A stretch of DNA of 64,000 nt from positions 1 to 64,000 of the forward strand of contig CAZMMX010000003.1 in assembly GCA_964567485.1 (NCBI GenBank). The letters are read 5' to 3'. Below are positions 45,083 to 53,955 of the stretch, in pieces; the first letter of the stretch is position 1, and each line of letters starts with the position of its first letter. This DNA comes from UBA1413 sp964567485 (GTDB lineage Bacteria; Bacteroidota; Bacteroidia; Bacteroidales; Prolixibacteraceae). The notes beneath the pieces are model-generated. The model saw only the letters and a program-made list of their open reading frames with translations, searched no databases and was not told where the DNA came from. Position numbers and translations under genes: made by a program.

Positions 45083-45128
45083 CCTTCCCCGTTGTTCCCG
45101 CTCTCCCCATTACCACGGATGAGAGCAC

Positions 45129-45170
45129 AAGGAGGCTGTCACCCACATGCGTGATAGCCTCCTTTTCTTT
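45129..45170 (+). terminator. Terminator of gdhA
   Basis: Stem AAGGAGGCTGTCAC / GTGATAGCCTCCTT with one G-T pair, 8-nt loop, followed by TTTTCTTTTT. Confidence 0.85.
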
Positions 45171-45354
45171 TTAGATTTTTACCGGTAAACGATAGACACA
45201 GCAGGACCACTCCCCACGGAAGCAGGAAAAACCTCCAAAAACGGAATTCACGGATAATTTCCGGCCGTTTATCGGTAAATATGGTGGATTTCATGTCCTG
45301 AGCACCGATTTTTGGAGGAGAAACCAGAAAACAGAATTCTTTAATTCAAAGACC

Positions 45355-46086
45355 ATGATTGCCATTAACAATCTGCACAAATCGTATGTCACGGGAAACA
45401 ACGCACTGCATGTCCTTAAGGGAATCGACCTGGAGATAGGCGCCGGTGAGTTTGTTTCCATCATGGGATCTTCAGGATCGGGCAAGTCCACCCTGCTGAA
45501 CATATTAGGAATCCTCGACGATTACGATGAAGGGGACTATTTCCTCGACGGAAAGAAAATCAAAGGGTTGAATGAGACCCGGGCAGCCATCACCCGGAAC
45601 CAGATGATCGGTTTTGTTTTTCAGTCTTTTAATCTGATCTCTTTCAAGAATGCCCGGGAGAATGTGGCCCTGCCCCTTTATTACCAGAAGGTAAGCCGGA
45701 AAAAACGTAATCTGGTGGCCATGGAGTACCTCGACCGCTTCGGTCTGAAGGAGTGGGCCGATCATCTCCCCTCAGAACTCTCGGGAGGACAGAAACAACG
45801 CGTGGCCATCGCCCGTGCCCTGATCTCCAACCCCAAGATCATCCTGGCCGACGAACCCACGGGGGCCCTGGATACCGCCACTTCTTTCGAAGTCATGGAT
45901 ATTCTCAAGGAAGTAAACGACCAGGGAATCACGGTGATCATTGTCACCCACGAACACGACATTGCCGCCATGACCAAAAAAATCATCCGCCTGAAAGATG
46001 GGATCATCGGGGAAACCATCATCAACGGAGAACTGAAAATGTACCGCGAAAAAGTTAAAAGCGAAAACAGCCTGAGTTATGTTTGA
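45355..46086 (+). CDS. ABC efflux/lipoprotein-type transporter ATPase, MacB/LolD group
   Basis: 243 residues. Walker A GSSGSGKSTLLN, Q-loop FVFQSFNLI, signature LSGGQKQRVAIARAL, Walker B IILADEPTGALD, and H-loop VTHEHD are intact. The SFNLI and GALDTATS forms are typical of the MacB/LolD/FtsE branch that powers FtsX-type permeases. First gene of a five-gene set; its end overlaps the first permease by 8 nt. Confidence 0.95.
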   Translation: MIAINNLHKSYVTGNNALHVLKGIDLEIGAGEFVSIMGSSGSGKSTLLNILGILDDYDEGDYFLDGKKIKGLNETRAAITRNQMIGFVFQSFNLISFKNARENVALPLYYQKVSRKKRNLVAMEYLDRFGLKEWADHLPSELSGGQKQRVAIARALISNPKIILADEPTGALDTATSFEVMDILKEVNDQGITVIIVTHEHDIAAMTKKIIRLKDGIIGETIINGELKMYREKVKSENSLSYV

Positions 46087-47335
46087 TGCGGATATCTGGC
46101 AGGAAATCTTCAGCACCATCAGGAAGAACAAACTGCGCACTTTCCTGACCGGTTTCTCGGTAGCCTGGGGCATTTTTATGCTGATGGTCCTGCTCGGCTC
46201 GGGAAACGGACTCCAGAATGGCGTCAGAGAGGAATTCGCCGACAATGCCGTGAACATCATGTGGATGTGGACCGGAAAAACCTCGGTCCCCTACAAGGGA
46301 CTAAAAGAAGGCCGGGATATCCGCTTCAACAACGAGGATTATGATTATCTGACCACCCGGGCCGAGGATATCGCCCAGGTCTCCAGCCGGTTTTACCTCC
46401 GCGGTGACCTCACCTATTCCTATGGCAAAGAGTATGGCTCCTTCTCCACCAGCACCTGTCATCCCGCACTGATGGAGATGGAAAAGATAAAACTGACGCA
46501 GGGAAGATTCATCAATGAACTTGACATGAGGGAATTACGAAAAGTCATTGTCATCGGTGACGATATCAGGAAAGCCCTTTTCAAGGAGGAGGATCCCATG
46601 GGTAAATATATCAAGGTGGGATCGGTCCCTTTCAAGGTTGTGGGGGTCTCCCTGGATCCCGGGTCTGACCAGAACCGCCAGGCCTATATGCCCTTCACCA
46701 CGGCTCAGCGGCTTTATGCCGGGGGCAACCGGGTCCATAACTTCACGGTCACCACCCGCATGGTCTCATCGGTCAAAGAGGCCGAAGCCATCGACCTGCG
46801 CATTCGCGATCAAATGGCCCAGCGTCATGATTTTGACCCCGAAGATAAAAGTGCCATGGGCTCTTACAACATGCTTACCGATTATATCAGAACCATGAAG
46901 ATTTTCCAGGCCATCAAGCTGTTTATCTGGATCATCGGCATCGGCACCCTGATCGCGGGTATCGTGGGCGTGAGCAATATCATGCTGATCCTGGTCAAAG
47001 AACGCACCCGTGAAATCGGTATCCGCAAATCTCTGGGCGCCAGTCCGGCTTCCGTAGTCGGCCTCGTACTCCTCGAATCCATCCTGATCACTACAGTGGC
47101 AGGATACCTGGGCCTGGTAATGGGCGTCGGACTGATGGAAGCCGTGAATTTCGGACTGGAACAGATGATGGCCGGAGGAGGAGGAGACCAGATCTTCTTC
47201 CGCAATCCCACCGTCAATTTCACCACCGCACTCGCCGCCACAGCCATCCTGATCATTTCCGGAGCGCTGGCAGGCTATATCCCCGCCCGGAAAGCCGCCA
47301 ATGTCAAACCCATCGATGCCCTCCGCGATGAATAA
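46079..47335 (+). CDS. MacB-like ABC permease (FtsX/MacB_PCD), first copy
   Basis: 418 residues. One N-terminal helix (LRTFLTGFSVAWGIFMLMVLLGSGNGL) leads into a large periplasmic MacB core domain, then three C-terminal membrane helices with the FtsX signature VSNIMLILVKERTREIGIRKSLGA and AGYIPARKAANVKPIDALRDE. It moves its substrate from the periplasm or membrane rather than pumping across the inner membrane, as in the MacB mechanotransmission model. It overlaps the ATPase gene; the second permease follows after 90 bp that contain a CTCAAGACTTAAGATT intergenic element. Confidence 0.93.
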   Translation: MFDADIWQEIFSTIRKNKLRTFLTGFSVAWGIFMLMVLLGSGNGLQNGVREEFADNAVNIMWMWTGKTSVPYKGLKEGRDIRFNNEDYDYLTTRAEDIAQVSSRFYLRGDLTYSYGKEYGSFSTSTCHPALMEMEKIKLTQGRFINELDMRELRKVIVIGDDIRKALFKEEDPMGKYIKVGSVPFKVVGVSLDPGSDQNRQAYMPFTTAQRLYAGGNRVHNFTVTTRMVSSVKEAEAIDLRIRDQMAQRHDFDPEDKSAMGSYNMLTDYIRTMKIFQAIKLFIWIIGIGTLIAGIVGVSNIMLILVKERTREIGIRKSLGASPASVVGLVLLESILITTVAGYLGLVMGVGLMEAVNFGLEQMMAGGGGDQIFFRNPTVNFTTALAATAILIISGALAGYIPARKAANVKPIDALRDE

Positions 47336-47425
47336 GATTAGGATTGAGGTATAACCATAATGCTATAAACTAATATCGTCTTGCCATTATATCATATAAG
47401 GCTCAAGACTTAAGATTAAAAAAAG

Positions 47426-48694
47426 ATGTTTGACCTGGATCGTTGGAAAGAAATAGGACATGCCCTGTCAAAGAATAAGGTACGTAGTCTGCTGACCGCC
47501 TTCGGGGTGTTCTGGGGGATCTTCATGCTCATTGTCATGGCCGGGGCCGGAAACGGACTGACCAACGGATTGGTGGAAGGGGTAGCCAAATTCGCCACCA
47601 ACTCGGCCCTGGTGTGGACCAACCGTACCGGGGAACCCTACAAGGGATACAAACGGGGAAGATACTGGAATATGGATGCCGAAGACATCGAGATTATCAG
47701 AAACAGGGTCCCCGAAGTGGAGATCCTGACTCCCAAGAATTTCGGTTCCGACGATAACAGCGGTCCCAACACCATCAGGGGAATCCGCAACGGGTCCTTC
47801 AACATCAAGGGCGATTACCCCGATTATGTGAAAATTGACCCGGTATCCATCGTGTACGGCCGCTGGATCAACGAAATGGATATGAGGGAAAAACGGAAAG
47901 TGTGCGTCATCGGCAACAAGGTCTTTGAGACCATGTTTGACAACGGGGAAAATCCCCTGGGAGAATACCTGAAAATTTCAGGTGTGTATTATCAGGTGGT
48001 CGGGGTGATCAAACCGGAAACCCGCATCAACATTAACGGCCGTACTGAGGAGTCGGTGAGTATCCCCTTCACCACCATGCAACAAACCTACAACATGGGG
48101 AATGCGGTGCACGTTCTGGCTTTCACGGCCAAGCCCGGTGTGCCGGTCAGCGTTGTCGAAGAAAAAGTCAAGGCCATCATCCGTCAGCGTCACGCCATAT
48201 CCCCCACCGACGTGCAGGCCATCAGCGGGGTCAATATTGAAAAACAGTTTCTGCAAATGAAGGGGTTGTTTATCGGGATCAACATCCTTACCTGGATCGT
48301 GGGCATCGGGACCCTCATGGCAGGGGTGATCGGGGTTAGCAACATTATGCTGGTGATTGTGAAGGAACGCACCAGGGAAATCGGGGTGCAGCGGGCCCTG
48401 GGAGCACGGCCGGTGACCATCATCTCCCAGGTCATGCTCGAAAGCGTAGCCCTGACCACCGTGGCCGGCTATATCGGGCTTTCCCTGGGGGTCGGTCTCC
48501 TGGAACTCGTCAACAGAATTCTGGAAAGCCAATCACGCAACGAAGAAGAGATCTTCTTCCGCCACCCTGAGGTCAGTATTTCGGTAGCCCTGGCAGCGTT
48601 GGGGGTCCTGATTGTCGCAGGGTTGTTCGCAGGTTCGATTCCTGCCAGAAGAGCCCTCCAGATCAAACCCATCGAGGCATTGAGAGAAGAATAA
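47426..48694 (+). CDS. MacB-like ABC permease (FtsX/MacB_PCD), second copy
   Basis: 422 residues, similar in layout to the preceding permease: N-terminal helix LLTAFGVFWGIFMLIVMAGAG, periplasmic core, and C-terminal VSNIMLVIVKERTREIGVQRALGARP and PARRALQIKPIEALREE. The two share the ERTREIG and IPARxA motifs but differ widely elsewhere, so they are old paralogs expected to pair as a heterodimer with two copies of the ATPase. Confidence 0.93.
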   Translation: MFDLDRWKEIGHALSKNKVRSLLTAFGVFWGIFMLIVMAGAGNGLTNGLVEGVAKFATNSALVWTNRTGEPYKGYKRGRYWNMDAEDIEIIRNRVPEVEILTPKNFGSDDNSGPNTIRGIRNGSFNIKGDYPDYVKIDPVSIVYGRWINEMDMREKRKVCVIGNKVFETMFDNGENPLGEYLKISGVYYQVVGVIKPETRININGRTEESVSIPFTTMQQTYNMGNAVHVLAFTAKPGVPVSVVEEKVKAIIRQRHAISPTDVQAISGVNIEKQFLQMKGLFIGINILTWIVGIGTLMAGVIGVSNIMLVIVKERTREIGVQRALGARPVTIISQVMLESVALTTVAGYIGLSLGVGLLELVNRILESQSRNEEEIFFRHPEVSISVALAALGVLIVAGLFAGSIPARRALQIKPIEALREE

Positions 48695-48728
48695 TAAGCG
48701 ATGATTTAACAAATAATGATTAAAAGCC

Positions 48729-49838
48729 ATGAAGAAAATTTTCAGAATTGCCGGTTTTGTGTTGTTAGGCCTTGTATTCATTGGGACCCTGGGCTTTCTC
48801 TACAAAAAATCACAGCCAGAACCTGAAATTTACGATGTGAAAAATCCGGAGGTCACCACGATTATCAAAAAGACGGTGGCCACGGGGTCTATAGAACCCC
48901 GGAAGGAGATAGAAATCAAACCCCAGGTTTCCGGAATTGTTGAGGAGTTGTTCATCGAAGCCGGAACGATGGTCAGAAAGGGAGATGTTCTGGCCAGGGT
49001 CAACATCATCCCCGACATGGTCAACCTCAACAATGCCGAGTCGAGGCTGAACCGTGCCAAGTTGAATTATGAAGATGCCAAAATCAATTACGACCGGCAG
49101 ACCACCCTTTTTGAGAAGGAGGTGATTCCCCGTGAAGAGTACCAGAGGGCGCAGCTCGGTTTTAATGAGGCACGCGAAGAGATGGAGGCCGCCGAAAACA
49201 ACCTCGACCTCATCCGCAAGGGAGTGACCCGCAGTTCTGCCAAAACCACCAATACCCTGATCAGGTCCACCATCGACGGCATGGTCCTCGACGTTCCCGT
49301 GAAGGAGGGATTTTCCGTGATCCAGGCCAACACGTTTAACGCCGGAACCACCATTGCCGTGGTCGCCGATATGAAAGACATGATCTTCATAGGAAAAGTC
49401 GACGAAACCGAAGTGGGCAAAATCAGGGAGGGCATGAACATTGAACTAACCATCGGGGCTATTGAAGAAGAGACCTTCCGGGCCGTTTTGAAATACATCG
49501 CCCCCAAAGGGAAAACTGAAAACGGGGCCATCCAGTTTGAGATCAAGGCCGACCTGGTGCTGGCCGAGAACCAGTTCATCCGCTCGGGCTACAGCGCCAA
49601 TGCCGACATTGTCCTTGACCGCCGCGACAGCGTCCTCTCCATTCCCGAATCCATGCTCCATTTCGAGAAAGACACGGCCTATGTCGAGGTGGAGACCTCC
49701 CCGGGAAAATACGACAAAAGGGTGGTGAAAACCGGCCTTTCCGACGGCATCAATATCGAAATTACCGAAGGCCTGGCGAAAAAAGACAAGGTGAAAGGCG
49801 AAAAGATAGATCCCAAAGCCAAGAAAACAGAGGCATAA
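48729..49838 (+). CDS. Periplasmic adaptor protein (MacA/HlyD type) of the ABC efflux set
   Basis: 369 residues. One N-terminal membrane helix (IAGFVLLGLVFIGTLGFLY), lipoyl half VSGIVEELFIEAGTMVRKGDVLARV, a coiled-coil hairpin of about 90 residues, the second half IDGMVLDVPVKEGFSVI, then beta-barrel (MIFIGKVDETEVGKIREGM) and membrane-proximal domains with a Lys-rich tail. It joins the MacB-like pump to the TolC-like channel encoded next. Confidence 0.94.
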   Translation: MKKIFRIAGFVLLGLVFIGTLGFLYKKSQPEPEIYDVKNPEVTTIIKKTVATGSIEPRKEIEIKPQVSGIVEELFIEAGTMVRKGDVLARVNIIPDMVNLNNAESRLNRAKLNYEDAKINYDRQTTLFEKEVIPREEYQRAQLGFNEAREEMEAAENNLDLIRKGVTRSSAKTTNTLIRSTIDGMVLDVPVKEGFSVIQANTFNAGTTIAVVADMKDMIFIGKVDETEVGKIREGMNIELTIGAIEEETFRAVLKYIAPKGKTENGAIQFEIKADLVLAENQFIRSGYSANADIVLDRRDSVLSIPESMLHFEKDTAYVEVETSPGKYDKRVVKTGLSDGINIEITEGLAKKDKVKGEKIDPKAKKTEA

Positions 49839-49981
49839 CCCCTGCCGGCGCCGTCCTTTCCTGGTAGGGTATTCATTCCAAACGGGCTCCTAGCCGGGAA
49901 AGGCCTCCCCGTGAAAAACAGGTCACTGGGAATTCAGCGGGAATACATAACTTTACAGGTACTAAAACAGACGATAAAGCA

Positions 49982-51337
49982 ATGAGACAGTGGATTATCA
50001 TATCGGCGGTGTTGCTGGTGATGGCCGGCAGCACGGTGGTTCAGGCACAGGAAACATGGAGTTTGCAGCAGTGCGTGGACTATGCCCTGGAAAACAACAT
50101 CCAGATCAGGCAGCAGGACCTGGCCGTCAAATATCAGGAGAATCAGCTGAGCCAGGCAAAAAGCAACCGGCTTCCCAACCTGAACGGACAGCTGGGGAAT
50201 AACTATAACTTCGGAAGGTCCCTGACCTACCAGAATACTTACGAAAATACCAATTCCATGAGTATTTCGGGTTATCTGGGAACCGAAGTGACCCTGTGGA
50301 ACGGGTTACAGATGCAGAACCTCATCAGGCAGCGCGATCTCGACCTGCAGGCCACCATTCTCGATATGCAAAAGGCCAAAGACGACCTGGTGCTGAACAT
50401 TGCCGCCCTCTACCTCGAGATTCTCTTTGCCGAAGAGCTGATGGCCATCGATGAGGGCCAGATGGAGGTGACCCGGCAGCAGATCGACCGTACCCGCAAA
50501 CTCATCGACGCAGGAAGCCAGGCCCGCGGCGCCCTCCTGGAAACAGAAGCCCAGCTGGCACGCGAAGAACTCCAGCTGGTAAATGACCAGAACCGCGCAC
50601 AGCTGGCTTACCTCAACCTCTACCAAATGCTGGAACTCCCCATCAATAAGTCCTTCAGGGTGGAAAAACCCGACATCCCCGCTCCCGGGTCAGGAACCAT
50701 GGGCTTTAACTCCCTCTCGGTTTTCAACAATGCCGTGCTTACACGTCCAGAAATAGTCGCCTCCCAGTTGAGAGTGGAGAGCGCCCGCAAACAGCTCGAC
50801 CAGGCCCGCGGCGCCCGCTGGCCCAGCCTCTCCTTCGGCGCCAACTACTACAACAATTTCAACGACAACTACGTTAGGGCCATCAACAACAACCCCCTCG
50901 ACACCGAAGTAATCCCCTTTTCTGACCAGCTCAAAAACAACAAACGTTATGGCTTCGGACTTACCCTTAACATTCCCGTTTTTAACAAATACCAGGTGAA
51001 AAACAGTATCGCGGCCTCCGAATTACAGGTATCGGACTATGAATACCGGCTGCAGAGCTCTAAAAACCTCCTCCAGAAGGATATCGAACAGGCTTACACC
51101 AACGCCCTGGCCGCCCTGAAAAAATATATCTCCAGCGAAAAAGCCGTCCATTCCAGCGAGGAAGCCTTCAGATATGCCGAGGAGAAATTCAGCGTGGGAC
51201 TGGTCACCACCGTTGAGTACAACCAGATCAAAAATAACCTGACGGCAGCCCAGGGCCAGCTGTCACAGGCCAAATACGACTACATCTTCCGGACGAAAAT
51301 ACTGGACTTCTATAACGGAATCCCCATCAGGCTGTAA
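49982..51337 (+). CDS. TolC-family outer membrane efflux channel
   Basis: 451 residues. Signal peptide MRQWIIISAVLLVMAGSTVVQA; the mature part starts with the family segment WSLQQCVDYALENNIQIRQQDL, and two outer-membrane-efflux repeats of long helices follow (LSQAKSNRLPNLNGQLGNNYNFG; LDQARGARWPSLSFGANYYNNF; FSVGLVTTVEYNQIKNNLTAAQ). It forms the outer-membrane channel of the pump encoded upstream. The 143 bp before it hold nothing clear, so it probably ends the same operon; a terminator follows. Confidence 0.95.
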   Translation: MRQWIIISAVLLVMAGSTVVQAQETWSLQQCVDYALENNIQIRQQDLAVKYQENQLSQAKSNRLPNLNGQLGNNYNFGRSLTYQNTYENTNSMSISGYLGTEVTLWNGLQMQNLIRQRDLDLQATILDMQKAKDDLVLNIAALYLEILFAEELMAIDEGQMEVTRQQIDRTRKLIDAGSQARGALLETEAQLAREELQLVNDQNRAQLAYLNLYQMLELPINKSFRVEKPDIPAPGSGTMGFNSLSVFNNAVLTRPEIVASQLRVESARKQLDQARGARWPSLSFGANYYNNFNDNYVRAINNNPLDTEVIPFSDQLKNNKRYGFGLTLNIPVFNKYQVKNSIAASELQVSDYEYRLQSSKNLLQKDIEQAYTNALAALKKYISSEKAVHSSEEAFRYAEEKFSVGLVTTVEYNQIKNNLTAAQGQLSQAKYDYIFRTKILDFYNGIPIRL

Positions 51338-51449
51338 ACATCACCCTAAGCCTGCCATAATGGGTGGCTGCTGATTTCAGACAGTTTCACACCCATCATT
51401 GAGAATTCTCCGGCCGATGTGGTATCTCCCGAAATCAGGGAAAAACAGA

Positions 51450-51480
51450 AAAGAGTCACCCCAGCAGGGTGGCTTTTTTC
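51450..51480 (+). terminator. Terminator of the ABC efflux operon
   Basis: Stem GTCACCC / GGGTGGC (one G-T pair) with loop CAGCA, preceded by AAAAGA and followed by TTTTTT. It sits right at the stop of the convergent lipoprotein gene and may serve both. Confidence 0.75.
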
Positions 51481-51956
51481 TATTTCTTTTTCAAACCCTC
51501 TATAAGCTCTTCGACCACCTTGACCGCAGAATCGCCGATTTCACGCGCTCCTTTGGAGATCTCCTGCAGGTCCTCCTCAAGGTTTTCATCGAGGTATTTC
51601 TTCACATCTTCCCCCATTTTGGAAATCTCTTCCGGAAGATTCTCAAAGACCGTCCTCCCCAACCGGGAAGTCTCCCTGTTGGCCAGAAACCTCCCCTTTA
51701 GCAGGGTAACCTCTATTTTTTCCTCCAGGGTCAGCTCCTCCCTGAATTTTTCAAAATACTCACCCGCAAACCTCGAAAAACGCTTGTTCGCCCACTTCCA
51801 GTCATTCTCGGTGAATTTGCTGCTGTTCTTTTCCACATTGGCCACGAACTTCTCAAACCCCTTCAGATAAGCCTCCTTTGTGGAGGGCTGCATACAGGAA
51901 GTGAGAATGATGGTAAGTAAAAGGAGTACACCTCCCCTGATCATGGTTGTTTGCAT
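51480..51956 (-). CDS. Helical lipoprotein (DUF6565-like), unknown function
   Basis: 158 residues from the ATG at 51956; the frame runs ten codons further to a TTG. Signal peptide with lipobox LTSC (GGVLLLLTIILTSC). The mature part is almost all alpha-helical and charged (KEAYLKGFEKFVANVEKNSSKF; the WANKRF segment; ENLEEDLQEISKGAREIGDSA), ending KKK. It resembles small Bacteroidota lipoproteins with a conserved W-KWAN-RF core. Last gene of a minus-strand run with the YihY and DUF4783 genes. Confidence 0.75.
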   Translation of the reverse strand: MQTTMIRGGVLLLLTIILTSCMQPSTKEAYLKGFEKFVANVEKNSSKFTENDWKWANKRFSRFAGEYFEKFREELTLEEKIEVTLLKGRFLANRETSRLGRTVFENLPEEISKMGEDVKKYLDENLEEDLQEISKGAREIGDSAVKVVEELIEGLKKK

Positions 51957-51988
51957 CTTCTTCAGTTTTGTTAGTACCCTTGTCAACT

Positions 51989-52963
51989 TTATGGTTTTTC
52001 CACTTTTTTACGCATGCGGAAATAAAAAGAATCCTTATCATCCGACACCTGCTTTGCCTGGTAAATACTGGCATTCAGCTCAAAACCGATGAGCAGGACC
52101 AGCGAAAAGAGGTAGATAAGCAGCAGAACGACCAGCAGGGTTCCGATGGAGCCGTAGAGTTTGTTATACTGACTGAAATTATTGATATAATAGGTGAATC
52201 CGAAAAGAAGGGCAATGCTCAGTAGGGTAGCCAGGGTACCTCCGGCCGAGATGAAGCGCCATTTGCTCTTTCGGGCCGGCGCCATATAGTAGAGAAAGGA
52301 GTAGGCAAAGAAAAAGAGAGCCAGAATAATCACCCATTTCCCCGTTGAAAAAAAGTAATAGGTGAACGTGTCAAAGAAAAACGATTTTTCAAGGAGAAAG
52401 TCAAGAAGCCGCTGTCCTCCGGTGACCAGGGCAATGGCCAGGGTGAGAAGCACGGCCTGGATACAGAGCAAAGCCACCGAAATAAGCCACTGGCTGTACC
52501 AGGTTCGCCGGTTGATGCTGTGAATCGTGGCATCAAAGGCCGACATGATCGCGGAGATACCATTGGTGGCAAAGATAAGAGCCATGAAAAACCCCAGCGA
52601 CAACAAGCTGCCACGCGGCCGCGTAATGATATCCTCCACGGTATCCTCCACGGCGCTGAACACACTCTCGGGAACGATCGACTTGATCAGGAAAAATAAC
52701 TCATCCTGAAAATTGGGAATCGGAATATAAGGAATAAGGGTGAAAATGAACAGAATGGCAGGGAAAAGAGCCAGGAAAAAATTGAAGGCAATGGCAGACG
52801 CCCTGGTGGTCAACGCTCCGTCAACGATGCTCCTCCAAAAAAAGACCGCCACATTATAAACGGGGACTCCATCAAAGAAGGGAAGGCTCACCTCTTTAGC
52901 ACGGTCGGCAATTGCCGTGCCCCACCTGCGCACCCGCACAGCCACTCTTTGGTGCCATGGCAT
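51989..52963 (-). CDS. YihY/BrkB-family inner membrane protein
   Basis: 324 residues with about six membrane helices. Family features: the DGALTTRASAIAFNFFLALFPAILF region near residue 50-75 and the C-terminal YGSIGTLLVVLLLIYLFSLVLLIGFELNA. Once misnamed as ribonuclease BN; the real function of this family is not settled and may concern envelope transport. Its start lies 2 bp after the DUF4783 stop, so the two are co-transcribed. Confidence 0.92.
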   Translation of the reverse strand: MPWHQRVAVRVRRWGTAIADRAKEVSLPFFDGVPVYNVAVFFWRSIVDGALTTRASAIAFNFFLALFPAILFIFTLIPYIPIPNFQDELFFLIKSIVPESVFSAVEDTVEDIITRPRGSLLSLGFFMALIFATNGISAIMSAFDATIHSINRRTWYSQWLISVALLCIQAVLLTLAIALVTGGQRLLDFLLEKSFFFDTFTYYFFSTGKWVIILALFFFAYSFLYYMAPARKSKWRFISAGGTLATLLSIALLFGFTYYINNFSQYNKLYGSIGTLLVVLLLIYLFSLVLLIGFELNASIYQAKQVSDDKDSFYFRMRKKVEKP

Positions 52964-52965
52964 AC

Positions 52966-53370
52966 CTATTCCTGTTTTTCAATTCTCAGCTGATGGATAA
53001 TCTCCTTGCCCGTGTTTCTCTTTAACAGAAAATAAACCCTGAAGCTCCCCTGCCTGGTAGTCAGATTACCAATCACATACTGCGCTCCTTCCTTCCCGCC
53101 CTGGTGGATGACACTAAACTTCTCAGGCTGATGCCTGACAAAAAAACTATTCACGATCTGTTCCGCCTGGGCTTTGCTGTAAACATTGTCATTTTCCAGA
53201 ATCACCAGTTCCACATTCTGATTGAAAAAACCTCCCAGCATTTTGGCATTGCCCGTCTTCAATCCAAGAATGATATCATCGGGAATCTGTCCTGAAACCT
53301 GGCTGATGGCCGCTATGGAGAAAAAGAGAAGCATCAGTGAGGATAAAACCGCTTTTTGAAATGCTTTCAT
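52966..53370 (-). CDS. DUF4783-type secreted protein
   Basis: 134 residues. Signal peptide MKAFQKAVLSSLMLLFFSIAAIS; the mature about 105 residues fit the DUF4783 (NTF2-like) fold found in Bacteroidota, with IPDDIILGLKTGNAKMLGGFF, NNVYSKAQAEQIVNSFF (in part) and GSFRVYFLLKRN. Function unknown. First gene of a minus-strand run towards YihY; divergent from rlmH. Confidence 0.85.
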   Translation of the reverse strand: MKAFQKAVLSSLMLLFFSIAAISQVSGQIPDDIILGLKTGNAKMLGGFFNQNVELVILENDNVYSKAQAEQIVNSFFVRHQPEKFSVIHQGGKEGAQYVIGNLTTRQGSFRVYFLLKRNTGKEIIHQLRIEKQE

Positions 53371-53385
53371 TATATCTTCATTGTC

Positions 53386-53393
53386 TAAATTTG
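53386..53393 (+). promoter_or_regulatory. -7 box candidate for rlmH
   Basis: TAAATTTG matches TAnnTTTG exactly; no -33 element at 19-21 bp was found. It lies about 88 bp upstream of the rlmH start. Confidence 0.35.
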
Positions 53394-53480
53394 TACTCTA
53401 TTGAATGCAAAAACTGTGCAAAAGCAAAACCGCTCATCAATTTTAGTGTAAATTTAGGAATTTTATTCATATCCCAAAGG

Positions 53481-53954
53481 ATGAAGATCTGGCTTGTTGT
53501 TACCGGAAAGACTGATGCTCCCTGGCTTAAGCAGGGCATTGAGGTCTACCTGAAAAGAATCAGGCACTATCTTCCTTTTGAGATGAAAGTCATCGCCGAC
53601 CTTAAAAACAGCGCCTCCCTCTCCCGTAATCTGCAAAAGGAAAAAGAGGGAGAAGCCCTTCTGGCATTTCTGGGGAACAGAAGTGAGGTCTATCTGCTTG
53701 ATGAAAACGGGGAGGAACAAACCTCACGCCAGCTGGCAGCACTGGTGGAACGGAAAATGGTGGGAGGCTGCCGTGAGCTTTTTTTTGTCATCGGCGGTCC
53801 ATATGGTTTCCCGGAAGAGGTGATTACCCGGGCCACCGGGAAAATTTCCCTCTCCAAACTCACCTTTTCCCACCAGATGGTCCGGTTATTGTTCGCAGAA
53901 CAACTTTACAGGGCTTTGACCATCATCAGGGGGGAGCCTTACCACCACGACTGA
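53481..53954 (+). CDS. rlmH: 23S rRNA (pseudouridine1915-N3)-methyltransferase RlmH
   Basis: 157 residues from the ATG at 53481, preceded by AAAGG; the frame is open 48 codons further upstream but that part is not conserved. SPOUT-class SAM-binding knot: FFVIGGPYGFPEEV and ISLSKLTFSHQMVRLLFAEQLYRA. It methylates pseudouridine 1915 in helix 69 of the 50S subunit. The next gene, a large histidine kinase, begins 1 bp after its stop. Confidence 0.97.
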   Translation: MKIWLVVTGKTDAPWLKQGIEVYLKRIRHYLPFEMKVIADLKNSASLSRNLQKEKEGEALLAFLGNRSEVYLLDENGEEQTSRQLAALVERKMVGGCRELFFVIGGPYGFPEEVITRATGKISLSKLTFSHQMVRLLFAEQLYRALTIIRGEPYHHD

Positions 53955-53955
53955 T